A stretch of 64,000 nt of DNA from Scleroderma bovista (lineage: Eukaryota; Basidiomycota; Agaricomycetes; Boletales; Sclerodermataceae), in NCBI GenBank assembly GCA_037178675.1, contig JAYMGJ010000134.1, positions 1 through 64,000 of the forward strand, given 5' to 3'. Each line of letters begins with the position of its first letter. Position 1 is the first letter of the stretch. The position numbers were made by a program, and so were the translations under genes. The notes below the pieces were generated by a model, which was not told the origin of the DNA, searched no databases, and saw nothing but the letters and a program-made list of their open reading frames with translations. Positions 46,501 to 56,362 of this stretch are shown here, piece by piece.

Positions 46501-47414
46501 CGCACCATGGCTCTGCACATGTAACACTGGTGGGCGGAAATGTAAGTACCGACAAATGAATGATGTCTGGGGCATCAGCTGCCATGACAAGATGCTTATA
46601 AGTACTGCTGCAGGGCTTGCAATGCTGAGGGCGAAGAGACCTTGGTCCTTGCATGCGCACTCGACTCCTCCAGAGACGATCTTTCAATTCCTGGACCTCG
46701 ATGCTTCTATTTGTGTGTACCATGGCATGAATACATATGACAATGACAATGATGGCAACCACCACCTGGATGATTCACCACTAGCATTGACAACATGACT
46801 GCCACTGGAACCTGGATGACAACACGGTCACCACCACCATCCAGACGACAACAACAATGATGGCAACCATCGCCTCAGCGGAGGACCCACCACAAGTGTC
46901 AATGATGCTGCTGCCACCACCATCACCCTGACCTAGATGACAGCGATGATGTGACCACTGTGACCACCCAGATGATGATGATGGTGACACTGCCCACTGC
47001 CCAGGTGACCGACCTCTAGCATCGATGATGCAATCACCACCTGGACGATGATGACGATGATGACGACGACTACCTGCATCGACACCACGCCACCACCATC
47101 GCATAGATAATATATTATATTATTGTATAGCGTGTACTCTAAGGTATCATACTGGAAAACTCAGGATACTGAAAATCAGCATCACAAAAAATGTAGGACT
47201 AAAAATCAGTGCCGGAACAAAATGTGGTACTGATTTTCAGCGCGTTTACTTCCCACAGTGTGGTTTCATTGACAACATTGGCAAAGCCTTTGTGACAGGG
47301 CGTGTTCGAAGCAATGCAAAGGTTCCATGTGAATGTGGGGACATATCCTCCGATAATAGTTATGATAGTTATTCCGAAGACGGTTTCAACGAATCTGACG
47401 ACGATGATTACTGA
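43520..47414 (+). pseudogene. F-box protein, copy C (stops, split by a CACTG element)
   Basis: MDELTEVHVELARLEKQEQE coiled coil, F-box PINRLPNELLLRILEFS, LRR-like body to FSSTADGPPWFV. In-frame TGA at 43829-43831 (Trp in copy A) and at 43898-43900 (Gln in A and B). The putative 30-nt intron is at 44885-44914. The final exon is cut at 44938 by a transposon; with one TGGT removed it continues from 47265 as FIDNIGKAFVTGRVRSN to SDDDDY and stop 47412-47414. Except for these lesions the 3' end is the best preserved of the three copies. Confidence 0.78.
44939..47260. mobile_element. CACTG-ended non-autonomous element, 2,322 bp, TSD TGGT
   Basis: Perfect 17-bp terminal inverted repeats CACTGTGGGAAGTAAAC. 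TGGT lies on both sides (44935-44938, 47261-47264). Many subterminal copies of ATCAGTGCC / GGCACTGAT occur at 44965-45155 and again at 47175-47250, as in CACTA-type elements, where such motifs bind transposase. The interior holds GTC/GAC- and ACC-rich simple sequence (45300-45600, 46780-47105) and no credible protein, so it depends on a transposase elsewhere. Confidence 0.85.
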
Positions 47415-47948
47415 TATGATTACTTTTTCAAAGGCATACATAGTAGGTATTCACGTTTAGATTCAGATTTACTAGCTCTTTGATGACTTGTATGAGCAGT
47501 AAGTGTTGAGATACACATATGGGTATCATAAACGAATGATATCATCGGAAGTCAAGCACCACTCACGCTGCCTTGACTCTGAATACTTTTTGGTCTTGGG
47601 CGATGGCGTGTCCACGTAGTCACTAGAAGTAGACCTTTAGCAACAATCGTAGGTTGCAGATGAGGATGAAAACTTACAATGTCAGCACATGGAACAGTTG
47701 AAATGATGTCTTTCACGACTGCTGCAAGCACTTTGACGTGTGCAGGGGTGAACATGGTGTCATGAGACTCGAGAGCCAGCGGCAATCTTCATGTCCTGGT
47801 TCTTGATACGCGCATCCCAACCATTGTGATCATCTGCACCAGCCTTGTCGAAATCGCTGGTGGCCACTGCAGCATCATGACCTATCCTTCGGCATGATAA
47901 GCATAGTGGGGCTGTTGTATGTAGAAGTCAACCTTGTAAGCAAACATT
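47415..47948. other. Region left of the 15.7-kb element; possible minus-strand gene remnant
   Basis: On the minus strand, joining 63608 leftward to 47946 across the element reads WNMLHVEIRKNLESMFAYKV and VDFYIQQPHYAYHAEG in one frame, so the element probably landed in coding sequence that I cannot identify. An open minus frame at 47552-47785 may belong to it. Confidence 0.35.
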
Positions 47949-48419
47949 AGGGGAATTCACAGTTCGTTTTCGTTGGCCATTTTCGACCGTTTTCAACACT
48001 GTTTTCATTTTCGTTTTCGTTGTCGGATAAGGCTGAAAACGTTGATTTGCTTTGACATCCCCCATTTTCACTCTGTTTTCGTTTGTTTTCACTTGTCCAT
48101 TACACACCTAATCATGTGTAAGGTTCACCCAACGCCAGACGGCGATTAGGTCATGGGAGGGTCCTGATAAGGCTAACCCAGTGATTTCCGTCCAAGGTAT
48201 TTAGGTTATTGTGAAATACATAGAACATACAAATGGTTCCAAATGTATAGCATGGGTTGTCACAGAGATTGGCCACTCCCTTTCACATACATTCCTGTTC
48301 GCTTGAGTCCCAAATACATGATACATAGTATAAGTCACCTGCCATTATTGTCCTGAGAAAGGTTCCCACTGTCATTTTTTAGAACCTCACAGCTTTATCA
48401 CGAAACAAAGGGCGGAGGG

Positions 48420-49060
48420 TCCCTACTTCTAAGGTCAGACAATCGCCGTCTGTCCCTGCGGTGGCACTGGCTGCCCAGGGTCATTGTCGTTGTCCGCCCG
48501 TCCCTGTGGCTGCTCTGATCGTCATCGTCGTTGCCATCCATCCCGCCAGCTGCCCTGATTGCCGTTGTCATTGTTGTGTCATCGCCGGTCGTGGTGGTGG
48601 TGATCATGTCGTAGCGTGCTGGGGCTGGTCATCATCGTCACACCAGTGGCGGTGGTGGTTGTGTCGTACTGGGGCTGGAGTCATCATCGTCGACGCTGGT
48701 GATGGGGTGGTGGCCGTTGACGATCCGTGCGGTAGTGGCCGTCTGCGTCGCCATTTGGTGCAGTAGAGAGGGTGGTGGTGGTGGTTGGCATTGTGGTGTC
48801 GCCGTTGGGTGTGGTGGAGAGGGTGGTGGTGTCGCCGTTGGGTGCGGTGGTGGCTGTCATCGCCGTTGTTTGGCACGGTGGAGAGGGTGGTGGTGGTGGT
48901 TTGCGTTGCGTTGGTGGCAGTGTCATCATCGTCGGCGGTGCAGTGTGGTTGTCGTTGACGGCATTTGGTGGTGGTCGTGTGGTTGTGGTGGTCAGCGTTG
49001 CATTGGTGGTGTCGTTGTCATCATCGCGTTGTGGTTGGTGTGCAGGTGCGGGTGCCCACG
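48420..49060. repeat. GTGG/GTC-rich simple sequence
   Basis: Strongly strand-biased G/T-rich sequence built from GGTGGTGG and GTCGTTG words. Long open frames here in several phases are composition artefacts. The same kind of sequence occurs in the 44.9-kb element and in the foldback element. Confidence 0.75.
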
Positions 49061-49500
49061 CAGACTCGACCTGTAAGAATGCTTATTAGTAAAAAAATAA
49101 AAAAAATAAACATACCTCGTAGTAGCAGAGGCAATCGCACTCTGCGGGCATACATGTATGCAGGTGGAGGTGCGGACCCTGCACGCAAAGGCCTGTAAAA
49201 ATAGTTAGTAAATGAAAAAAGGACACACCTGTGTGGTGCAATTGTGCTGTGGTGATGGTGTGGGAGTGGCAGCCGTGTCATGCATGAACAGTTGACAGTG
49301 TGATTATTACAGTGCCACTGGTGGTGGAGTGGGGGTGGGGGTGGGGTAAGTGATGGGACTTAGAGAAATTCTGTGAAGTTACCTTATGTAACACGTACTG
49401 TAAACGTACTGTGTCAGCGCTGGGTTCCCATGGAACTGGGACCCTGTGGTAACGTGTGCTGTAAGCGCTGTCAAATACTGTACTATTACGGTAATTACTG

Positions 49501-52500
49501 TCAGTACTGTCCCGAAATAAGGGATTTGCTGATGCTATTCACTGTAACAAAGGAATTGACCTTGTAGAAGAGGTCTTTTGATGAGTTTGCATTTGTTGAA
49601 GTGGATGGAACAACTTTTGCAGACAGGGTTGTCTGCCATTCTACTGGGGGAATGATTTTTCTGCTTTTACTCCCCACAGTACTGGTTGGTAGGTGAGTTG
49701 CACCTTGGAAAGGAATATAAAAATTGCTTGATACAAATAATAATTGGCTTACCAATAGATTTTGGCTCTGTAGTAGACAGACCAATGAGATGTCGTTGTT
49801 CAGGACTTTTGTCCATGTATTCCAAAACACTATCCCCTGCCCTTACCCACTGCATAGTTATGGGATCCTTCCAGTATCCTCCTGTAACAATGTGCTTGAC
49901 AGCATCATGCTCAGCAAATTTGTGACAAGTATCTTGGCTAGGTGCCTGGCGATTGCTGAATACAGATGCTAGTCAAAAGACATGATTGAAGGACTCATAT
50001 CTCTCTGTAGAGAAAAGAATTGCAGGGCCAAACCGCCTGATGAACATTGGAAGATGAAGGAGGAAATGAAATTTTGCTTTGGTGAGCAAAATGCTTGGTG
50101 CACATTGTGCAGAGAGAGATAGGAAGTCCTCAATTGTACGTGATAGAGTTGCCTTAGTGGTATTGCCCTCAGTATATATTTATCAAATCAAACATAATTA
50201 CTTACAAGGTAAGTTTCAGTGTTCTCAATAGTAGTATGCCAGAGGAGAACAATAAGCTTTCCAATGGTGCTCCAGCCATCAAGGACAGTCTGTGGAACAA
50301 GGTCATATATTAAATAGGGCATGACCTGTGCAAGGCTCTTGAAATGCCGTCCAATCAAGCCCCCCTTATAGCGAACAATATAATCAGCCCCAAGAGTTGT
50401 GGAACCAAGTCCCCCTTTCTCAACAGAATCCAGGCGGGTTTGGAAAATGCCAATAAAATTTGCCTTGTCCAGAATGTATACTGTCTGGCCCCAAAAGTAC
50501 TTCACCACTCCAAGAAGAATAGTGTGAAGGATCTCAGTGGGGGTGTCCTGGTGGATATTGAGGCCAGCCATACCAAGAAGAGGGTTAATATGATCATCAA
50601 GAGATTGACCACCAAGTAATGCATCAAGCTCTTGCTGGAGCTGTGCACAAACCTCATTCTCAGGGATAGCTGCTGTTCCTGCCTTGCGTTTCCTTAAGCG
50701 TTTTCCAAGCTCAAGGAGGTGTTCAATAATTGAATCAGTGGCAGCATCATGTGTGCCAGTTTTGCTCACTTCTGCTTTGACCTTTGTAGTCCCCCCTGAC
50801 AGCATTGACAGTCTTATTTGCTCCTTGATTTCAGCCAGTGTTCCTTCTGGTGTCCGTAATTCTCCACACTAAATAAATGTCAGAATAGCACTTGCAATAT
50901 ATAATATTACTGACTTTGAAAAGATCAGTATATCCTTTATCAGTCCTCTTTTCTGCATTTGTACCACCCACTCTGCATGTCCGGCAGAAATAATTGCATT
51001 TGAGACCTCCATGACTGCATTCCTCTGCTTGCATTGGATTGTCCCCACCATGGAAATGGTCATATGGGATAACCATTACTTCCTCTTCATACTTGCAGTC
51101 CCAGGTAATAATACCACTATCTGCTGCTTCTCTATTATGATTTCTCATAATCAATGAAAGCACAATAACAAATAAGGAAATGGCTTACTGTATAGACTTT
51201 TTTACTCCTTGCATAAGTTCTAGAGGAGCAGCATGAGGTGATGACGACACAAATCGTACACAGAACTCTTTCTCCAGCATTTCACGAGGCATTGATGCAT
51301 TTGACATGTACACAACATGATGCTTGTTCCATTGCTTTGATACATTGCCTGAGACATCATCCATGAAGATTATGAGGGGGACAGTGAGTACCATCCTCCC
51401 TCCTGACTTCACCCGCAATGGGTTTGGCATCAGCTTTGCATGGTGAGCAGAAGATGCTGATATAAATATATTTAGTGATGTGTATTTATTATTATAGTTG
51501 GCTCACTAACCTGTGAAACCCACTGAAAACTCTGTTGGGTGGCTGGAGATGTCCTCAAATGTCTGTGAAAATGTTGAGATAGGAGTGATAATTTGTTTTG
51601 GGTCAACAGCAAAACCCACCTGTGTGCAGTTGCCCATGAATATACAAGGCTCTCACCAGAAGATATGTTAGATAACTCACTTCAGTCCAAGATACTTTAT
51701 GCCCTAAAGCAAGCACCTCTGTCTCTGAGGTGGGGCCTAGTTTTGCCTGAAAAAATTTCTTGGGAGTGAAGTATTGCTTTGAGGATTGCTGAAGTAACTC
51801 ATTGACAAAATATATGTCATGGTTGACACGAACAGATGGGGGGGCCAGCCCATCAGGAAGTTCTTCAAGCATTTTCTGTCCATGATGAACCTGTGACATG
51901 TGACCTTGGCCATCTTCAGGATAATCTTGCATTGTGAAGCAGGTGAGGGGATTTGCAAAATCCTAGAACAAAAAAATTATTAGATATCTGTTTTAATATC
52001 TAGATCAAGTTATCTACCATTGCAATAGCCTTGCTAATAGCATTCAAATAAAAAGTATTACCAGAGGGCACAGTGATCTGCTCTGTTGGGTTTCCAAGGA
52101 GCTTCAATATGTTTGCAGAGGTCTTCTGAAGTCCATACAGGGATGGGACATTTGTTGCACCTAGTTTTTTTGCCCAAGCTAACACTGCCTGCTTTTGTGC
52201 TTGTGAAAAGTGAAGGTGAGAAGAGCTGAATAGAAGATGTGTTGCAAAATCCTATTTAATATGTGTTAGTCCAATTTAATAGACAATATGAATCACTTAC
52301 ACCCATTGATTTCCAGGGATAGAATGGCATTCCAGGAGAGCTATTCCCACCCTGACCAATTTGCACATGACCTTCATGGAGATTATTTGCAGCTCCTGCT
52401 AAGAAATAAACAATCAGCAAATTATCCATTAATTCAAAAATATACACACCTGACATATTATGAGGTGGATCCTCATCTTCATCATCCCCTCCATAATCAC

Positions 52501-53057
52501 TTTCATCTGTCTCAAGTCCCAGCTCCTCACCAAGAGGCTGCATTATGCAATTTAGGAGAGACTCCCCACGTTCCATCTTGCCTTGCATCTCCTCAAAATA
52601 GTCTGTGAACTCATACATGTGCTCTGTCCTGAAGTCTTCCCAAAGATTTTCCACTGGGTATTCAACAGGATCAACTTCCATATCAAGATTTGGAGGGGAT
52701 TGGCTCTCATCTGGGTGGCCCAGCTGTCCCAGCTTTGGGTCAATTGATATGACCTGGTATTTGGAGCCATATGGATTCGAGCCCAACACAGCAGTAGGAG
52801 TAAAATTTGTGGACCTTTCCTTTATATGTTGAACACATTTCTTGTGTTTCTTTAATTCAGAGTGGCCTTTGACATGGCAGGAGAGCATTTTGAGGAATGC
52901 ACCACCACGCTTGGGGCAAGCACGGCATACAACCTCTCCAGTACCATTTAATTCAATAAAAACTAAATTCTATCAGTGGTTACAGTTATATTTCAAGAAT
53001 AAATGTCATACCCTCTGGATCCAGAAGCCCCTGGCAGTTTTTGGATGACTTTGGCAT
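49501..53057 (-). pseudogene. Large transposase-like gene with one in-frame stop
   Basis: At least ten exons on the minus strand. It starts MPKSSKNCQGLLDPEG, then a zinc-finger-like CRACPKRGGAFLKMLSCHVKGH. Later exons carry PPSVRVNHDIYFVNELL, LTVPLIIFMDDVSGN, CNYFCRTCRVGGT, then PTEILHTILLGVVKYFWGQ, SLAQVMPYLIYDLVP, FSTERYESFNHVF and HIVTGGYW. I recognise this as a very common Agaricomycete family. The H-LLG-K stretch resembles the core of tnp2/Plavaka (CACTA-group) transposases, but that link is inference. A TGA at 49973-49975 replaces an Arg codon after SFNHVF; otherwise the exons look intact. Confidence 0.55.
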
Positions 53058-53299
53058 TGGGAATGGCAACTGAGGACTGTCAAAGTGTAGCAGACATGAA
53101 GGAGGACTGGAGAAGTGCAATACTTTGCATTTCCACAGCTTTCCTCCACATCTGCCATGAGGTTGATGCACGGACCAGGCTCCTGTGCATGCGCGGTGCT
53201 CGTGTCATAGTGTTGGCAGAAGTCACGTGACTGTGTTTCAACCATTGCGCTCCATTCCATTCCACCTCTCAGCATTCAGTGCTCAGCCCACAACCACCC

Positions 53300-54025
53300 A
53301 TGGCAACATTTGTTGTCAATACCATTCAAAGTTCTGGAGGACTTTGTCTGGATCCCATCACTCTCTCTGTACATTTCCGTGGAAATGTACAACCGCATGT
53401 AGCGCCTTTACCTGAATGTGTGGTATGTTTTCAATTTTTTATCTTTCTACTATCTGACAAGCACTTTTTTCAGCCAATTCAAGTATCCATGAAGCTTCCA
53501 GATGAATACTTCAACATTCGGCCGATTATTGAAGAGGAGAAAATTGCACAAACGGAGCGTTCGCCACTGACTATTAGTACCGCCTTGTCACTGGTAAGTT
53601 TGTACATCCACAGCACCTTCGTCAGTCTGATGCCTTTTCGTCAGGACTCCTTCCCCTTTCTTCCACTTCCACGCCATTTTGACCGTCAAAGTGGCGAAGC
53701 ATGGGCCGAACTCGCAATGCTTATCCAGTCTGTCTTGGTCCAAAGTTCGCATGAGGAAGAAATGCCTTGTTACGTTCTGGCTCGTGAATTTTTTTGGATG
53801 GCTTTTGTCGCTGCATTTCTGTCCTTTCCATTTGGTGAATGGCCTGAGTGGGACTCACGCATCCCCATGCGAGGTACCTTCATTTCTGCATGGGTAGAGG
53901 ATTTAGATCTATCTCTTCCAATCCAGGGAGCGCAGTTTTCTCAGTCCGTCCGTCAGTATATTTGGGACGAGCTTGCAGACGCTGTTACCTTTTTTTTCTC
54001 CATGTCTCTTCTCTCAGACTTGTAG
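53300..54025 (+). CDS. Unknown protein, divergent from the transposase-like gene
   Basis: Starts MATFVVNTIQSSGGLCLDP. Two short introns (near 53423-53474 and 53593-53644) are likely, giving about 207 residues ending DAVTFFFSMSLLSDL. Hydrophobic and aromatic stretches (CYVLAREFFWMAFVAAFLSFPFG) alternate with acidic ones. No known domain is recognised. It shares a 240-bp divergent promoter with the large minus-strand gene, suggesting both belong to one element. Confidence 0.5.
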   Translation: MATFVVNTIQSSGGLCLDPITLSVHFRGNVQPHVAPLPECVVCFQFFIFLLSDKHFFQPIQVSMKLPDEYFNIRPIIEEEKIAQTERSPLTISTALSLVSLYIHSTFVSLMPFRQDSFPFLPLPRHFDRQSGEAWAELAMLIQSVLVQSSHEEEMPCYVLAREFFWMAFVAAFLSFPFGEWPEWDSRIPMRGTFISAWVEDLDLSLPIQGAQFSQSVRQYIWDELADAVTFFFSMSLLSDL

Positions 54026-54583
54026 CTTGTATTCTGTATCTGATACATTTGTTCGTGTCAATGCCATAATACATTGTTGTCTATCCTACATGTTTGGATT
54101 GAGTGATGTACTACTGACTTAGAGCACTAGGCCCAAACCTCATTCTGTACTTAACATTAAGATGAATGTCCAATAAATGAGCCATTAATGCTCGCTGATC
54201 ATTGAATATAACCTGCACTAAGCATTGTACCAAGCATAGGTATGACCCCAGCAAAGAAATATATACTGAATATTACATCTCATGTGCACAGCTATGTCGC
54301 GCGCATAAATGTGGAACCAATCTCTGACCTCAGACGAGCCTCAGAAATCTTGTGTCAGCAGTACATACCTGAATTTGTGCCTGTTGAATAATTACCCAAA
54401 TCAGCTTGGTTTACTCTATGTAGGTCCATTTAACGTCAAACACATGACAACATAATAATTTCCGTTAAATGTTATTTAATGGGTTTCCTAATTTAGGCGT
54501 GTAGCACAACAACATTTTCGGAGTTTGAATATGTAGTAGCTAGAAATCTCCGAGATCACAATCACACCTTATCAGAAACCACT
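54026..54583. other. Spacer upstream of the Harbinger transposase
   Basis: AT-rich, with no open frame of note. It probably contains the 3' end of the unknown gene and the transposase promoter. Confidence 0.45.
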
Positions 54584-56060
54584 ATGCCTCGTACCACAGA
54601 GAGGCAGAAAGCTGCAGAAACCCTTCTTGATGTCTACCTGGCTACTCTACTGGCTGAGTCCCATGATCCCCCAACCTCTTCTGACTCTTCTGACTCTGGT
54701 TCTGAGAGCTTAAGCTCAGAATCATCTGATGAAAGCTTGCCTGGCTTATCAGCCAGTGATACTGTGTTAACTGCCCTTCAAGGGCTGTATATGCAGCGTT
54801 ACTTGACTGATTGTGGCCCTATCAAGAAGACAAGTGCCAACTTGCAACTACTCCTTACTGATTGGAAGGCCAATCGTCCAGAGATTTTCAGATCTCATCT
54901 TGGTGTCACTCCAGCATGCTTTGACCTTCTAGTCGAGGCCCTTCAGGTGGATCCCATATTTCACAACCAGGCCCATATAGAGCAAATGGCAGTACAAGAC
55001 CAGATTGCCATTGCTCTCTATCGCTTTCGTCACTATGGGAATGCTGCAACAACAGTCAAGGTTGCTCTCTGGGCTGGCATTGGTTATGGTACAGTATGCC
55101 TGGTGACTAACTGTGTCATGAAGGCAGTATGTTCAGAGCAATTTTGTCAATCTGCCCTGCACTGGCCTGATGATGACATGAAGGAGAAAGCCAAGGTCTG
55201 GGTGGAAGAGCATTCTTGTCCTGCATGGCGGGATGGTTGGTGCATGGTTGATGGGACCTTAATACCCTTGCATGCCCATCCTGGCTTTTATGGAAATACC
55301 TGGTTTGATCGGAAGTCCAATTATTCACTCAATGTCCAGGTATGTCATCTTTAGATTACCTTTGATCCTTCATTCTTCTTATCATTTTCAAGGTTGTATC
55401 AACCCCTGATCTTCAGATCATTGACTATGCAGTTGGCTTGCCAGGTAGCCAGCATGATGCCACTGCCTTCTCTGATACTCGCATTGCAAAGGACCATAAC
55501 ATCCTATTGGATAATGAGGAATTTTTATGGGGTGATTCTGCCTACCCTCTGCATATCTGGTGTCAAGCACCTTATAAAAAGTAAGTCATGAGTATCCAGT
55601 GTACTATATTTCCATGTCTTATGTTTACAGACCAGAGAAAGATATTCCTGAGAACAAGACTCATAATTATTATGTCTCAAATATACGCATCTGCTCTGAG
55701 CACTGTATTGGATTTATCAAGGGGCGCTGGTCATCTCTGCATGGGCTTCGAGTCAACATTAACAATGAGGATCATATCAAATATGCAGTGCTGTGGATCA
55801 TCTCCTGTATCCATCTGCATGCATTTGCAACAGGGCATGAAACTGGCATCAACACCTCAACTGATACATTCTATCAAAATGGAATTAAAATTATAGAGAA
55901 GGAAGCACAAAGGTATGCTGATTGGTATGCAGAAAGGGAAGCAAATGCAGGGAAAATAGAGGCAGAAAGGGAAGAGTCAAGGGATATTGAATTACTGGAG
56001 GGGAAAATTAAAAGGGAAGAACTGAAGAAAAGCCTATTTGAATTTTTGTATAGTCAGTGA
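54584..56060 (+). CDS. PIF/Harbinger DDE transposase (DDE_Tnp_4 type)
   Basis: Exons 54584-55339, 55393-55580 and 55631-56060 total 1374 nt, an intact 457-residue protein. The N-terminus is S/D/E-rich. The helix-turn-helix-like region includes LGVTPACFDLLVEALQ and ALYRFRHYGNAATTVKVALW. Catalytic landmarks: CMVDGTLIPL (first Asp), GLPGSQHDATAF, LWGDSAYPL (second Asp) and SEHCIGFIKGRWSSL (Glu). The C-terminus is a charged coiled coil (REANAGKIEAEREESRDIEL). It cuts and pastes the element by acting on its inverted ends. No stop or frameshift is visible. Confidence 0.85.
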
Positions 56061-56199
56061 TGAAATTAGTATTTGAAAAGTTGGGGATCAATAGCAGAGG
56101 AGGGTATACAAGTAGAACAAATCCTAGCTAATAGAAGATGTGTGTGGGGGGGGGAGAATTATTCAGAAAATGTGTTCTATTGTGATGGCATCCAAATTA

Positions 56200-56360
56200 G
56201 TATGAAGAGGCTAAAAAGTATGCTGAAAGGGAAGCAAATTCAGGGAGAATAGAGGAAGAACAGGAAGAGTCAAGGGATATTAAATGATTGGAGGGGAAAA
56301 TTAAAAGAAAAGAGCCAAAGAAAAGCTTAATTGAATTTTTTGAATAGTCAGCAATGAAGA
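56200..56360 (+). repeat. Tandem partial duplicate of the transposase 3' end
   Basis: This segment repeats about 55905-56060 (GGGAAGCAAATkCAGGG, AGAGTCAAGGGATATT, GGAGGGGAAAATTAAAAG). It lies behind the stop and has its own stops, so it is a non-coding remnant. Confidence 0.75.
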
Positions 56361-56362
56361 AG

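Noticed and set aside
48398..49281. Several overlapping 60-125-codon frames in G/T-rich sequence
   Set aside because: They are frames of strand-biased simple sequence, rich in T/H/D or V/G/W, with no conserved motif.
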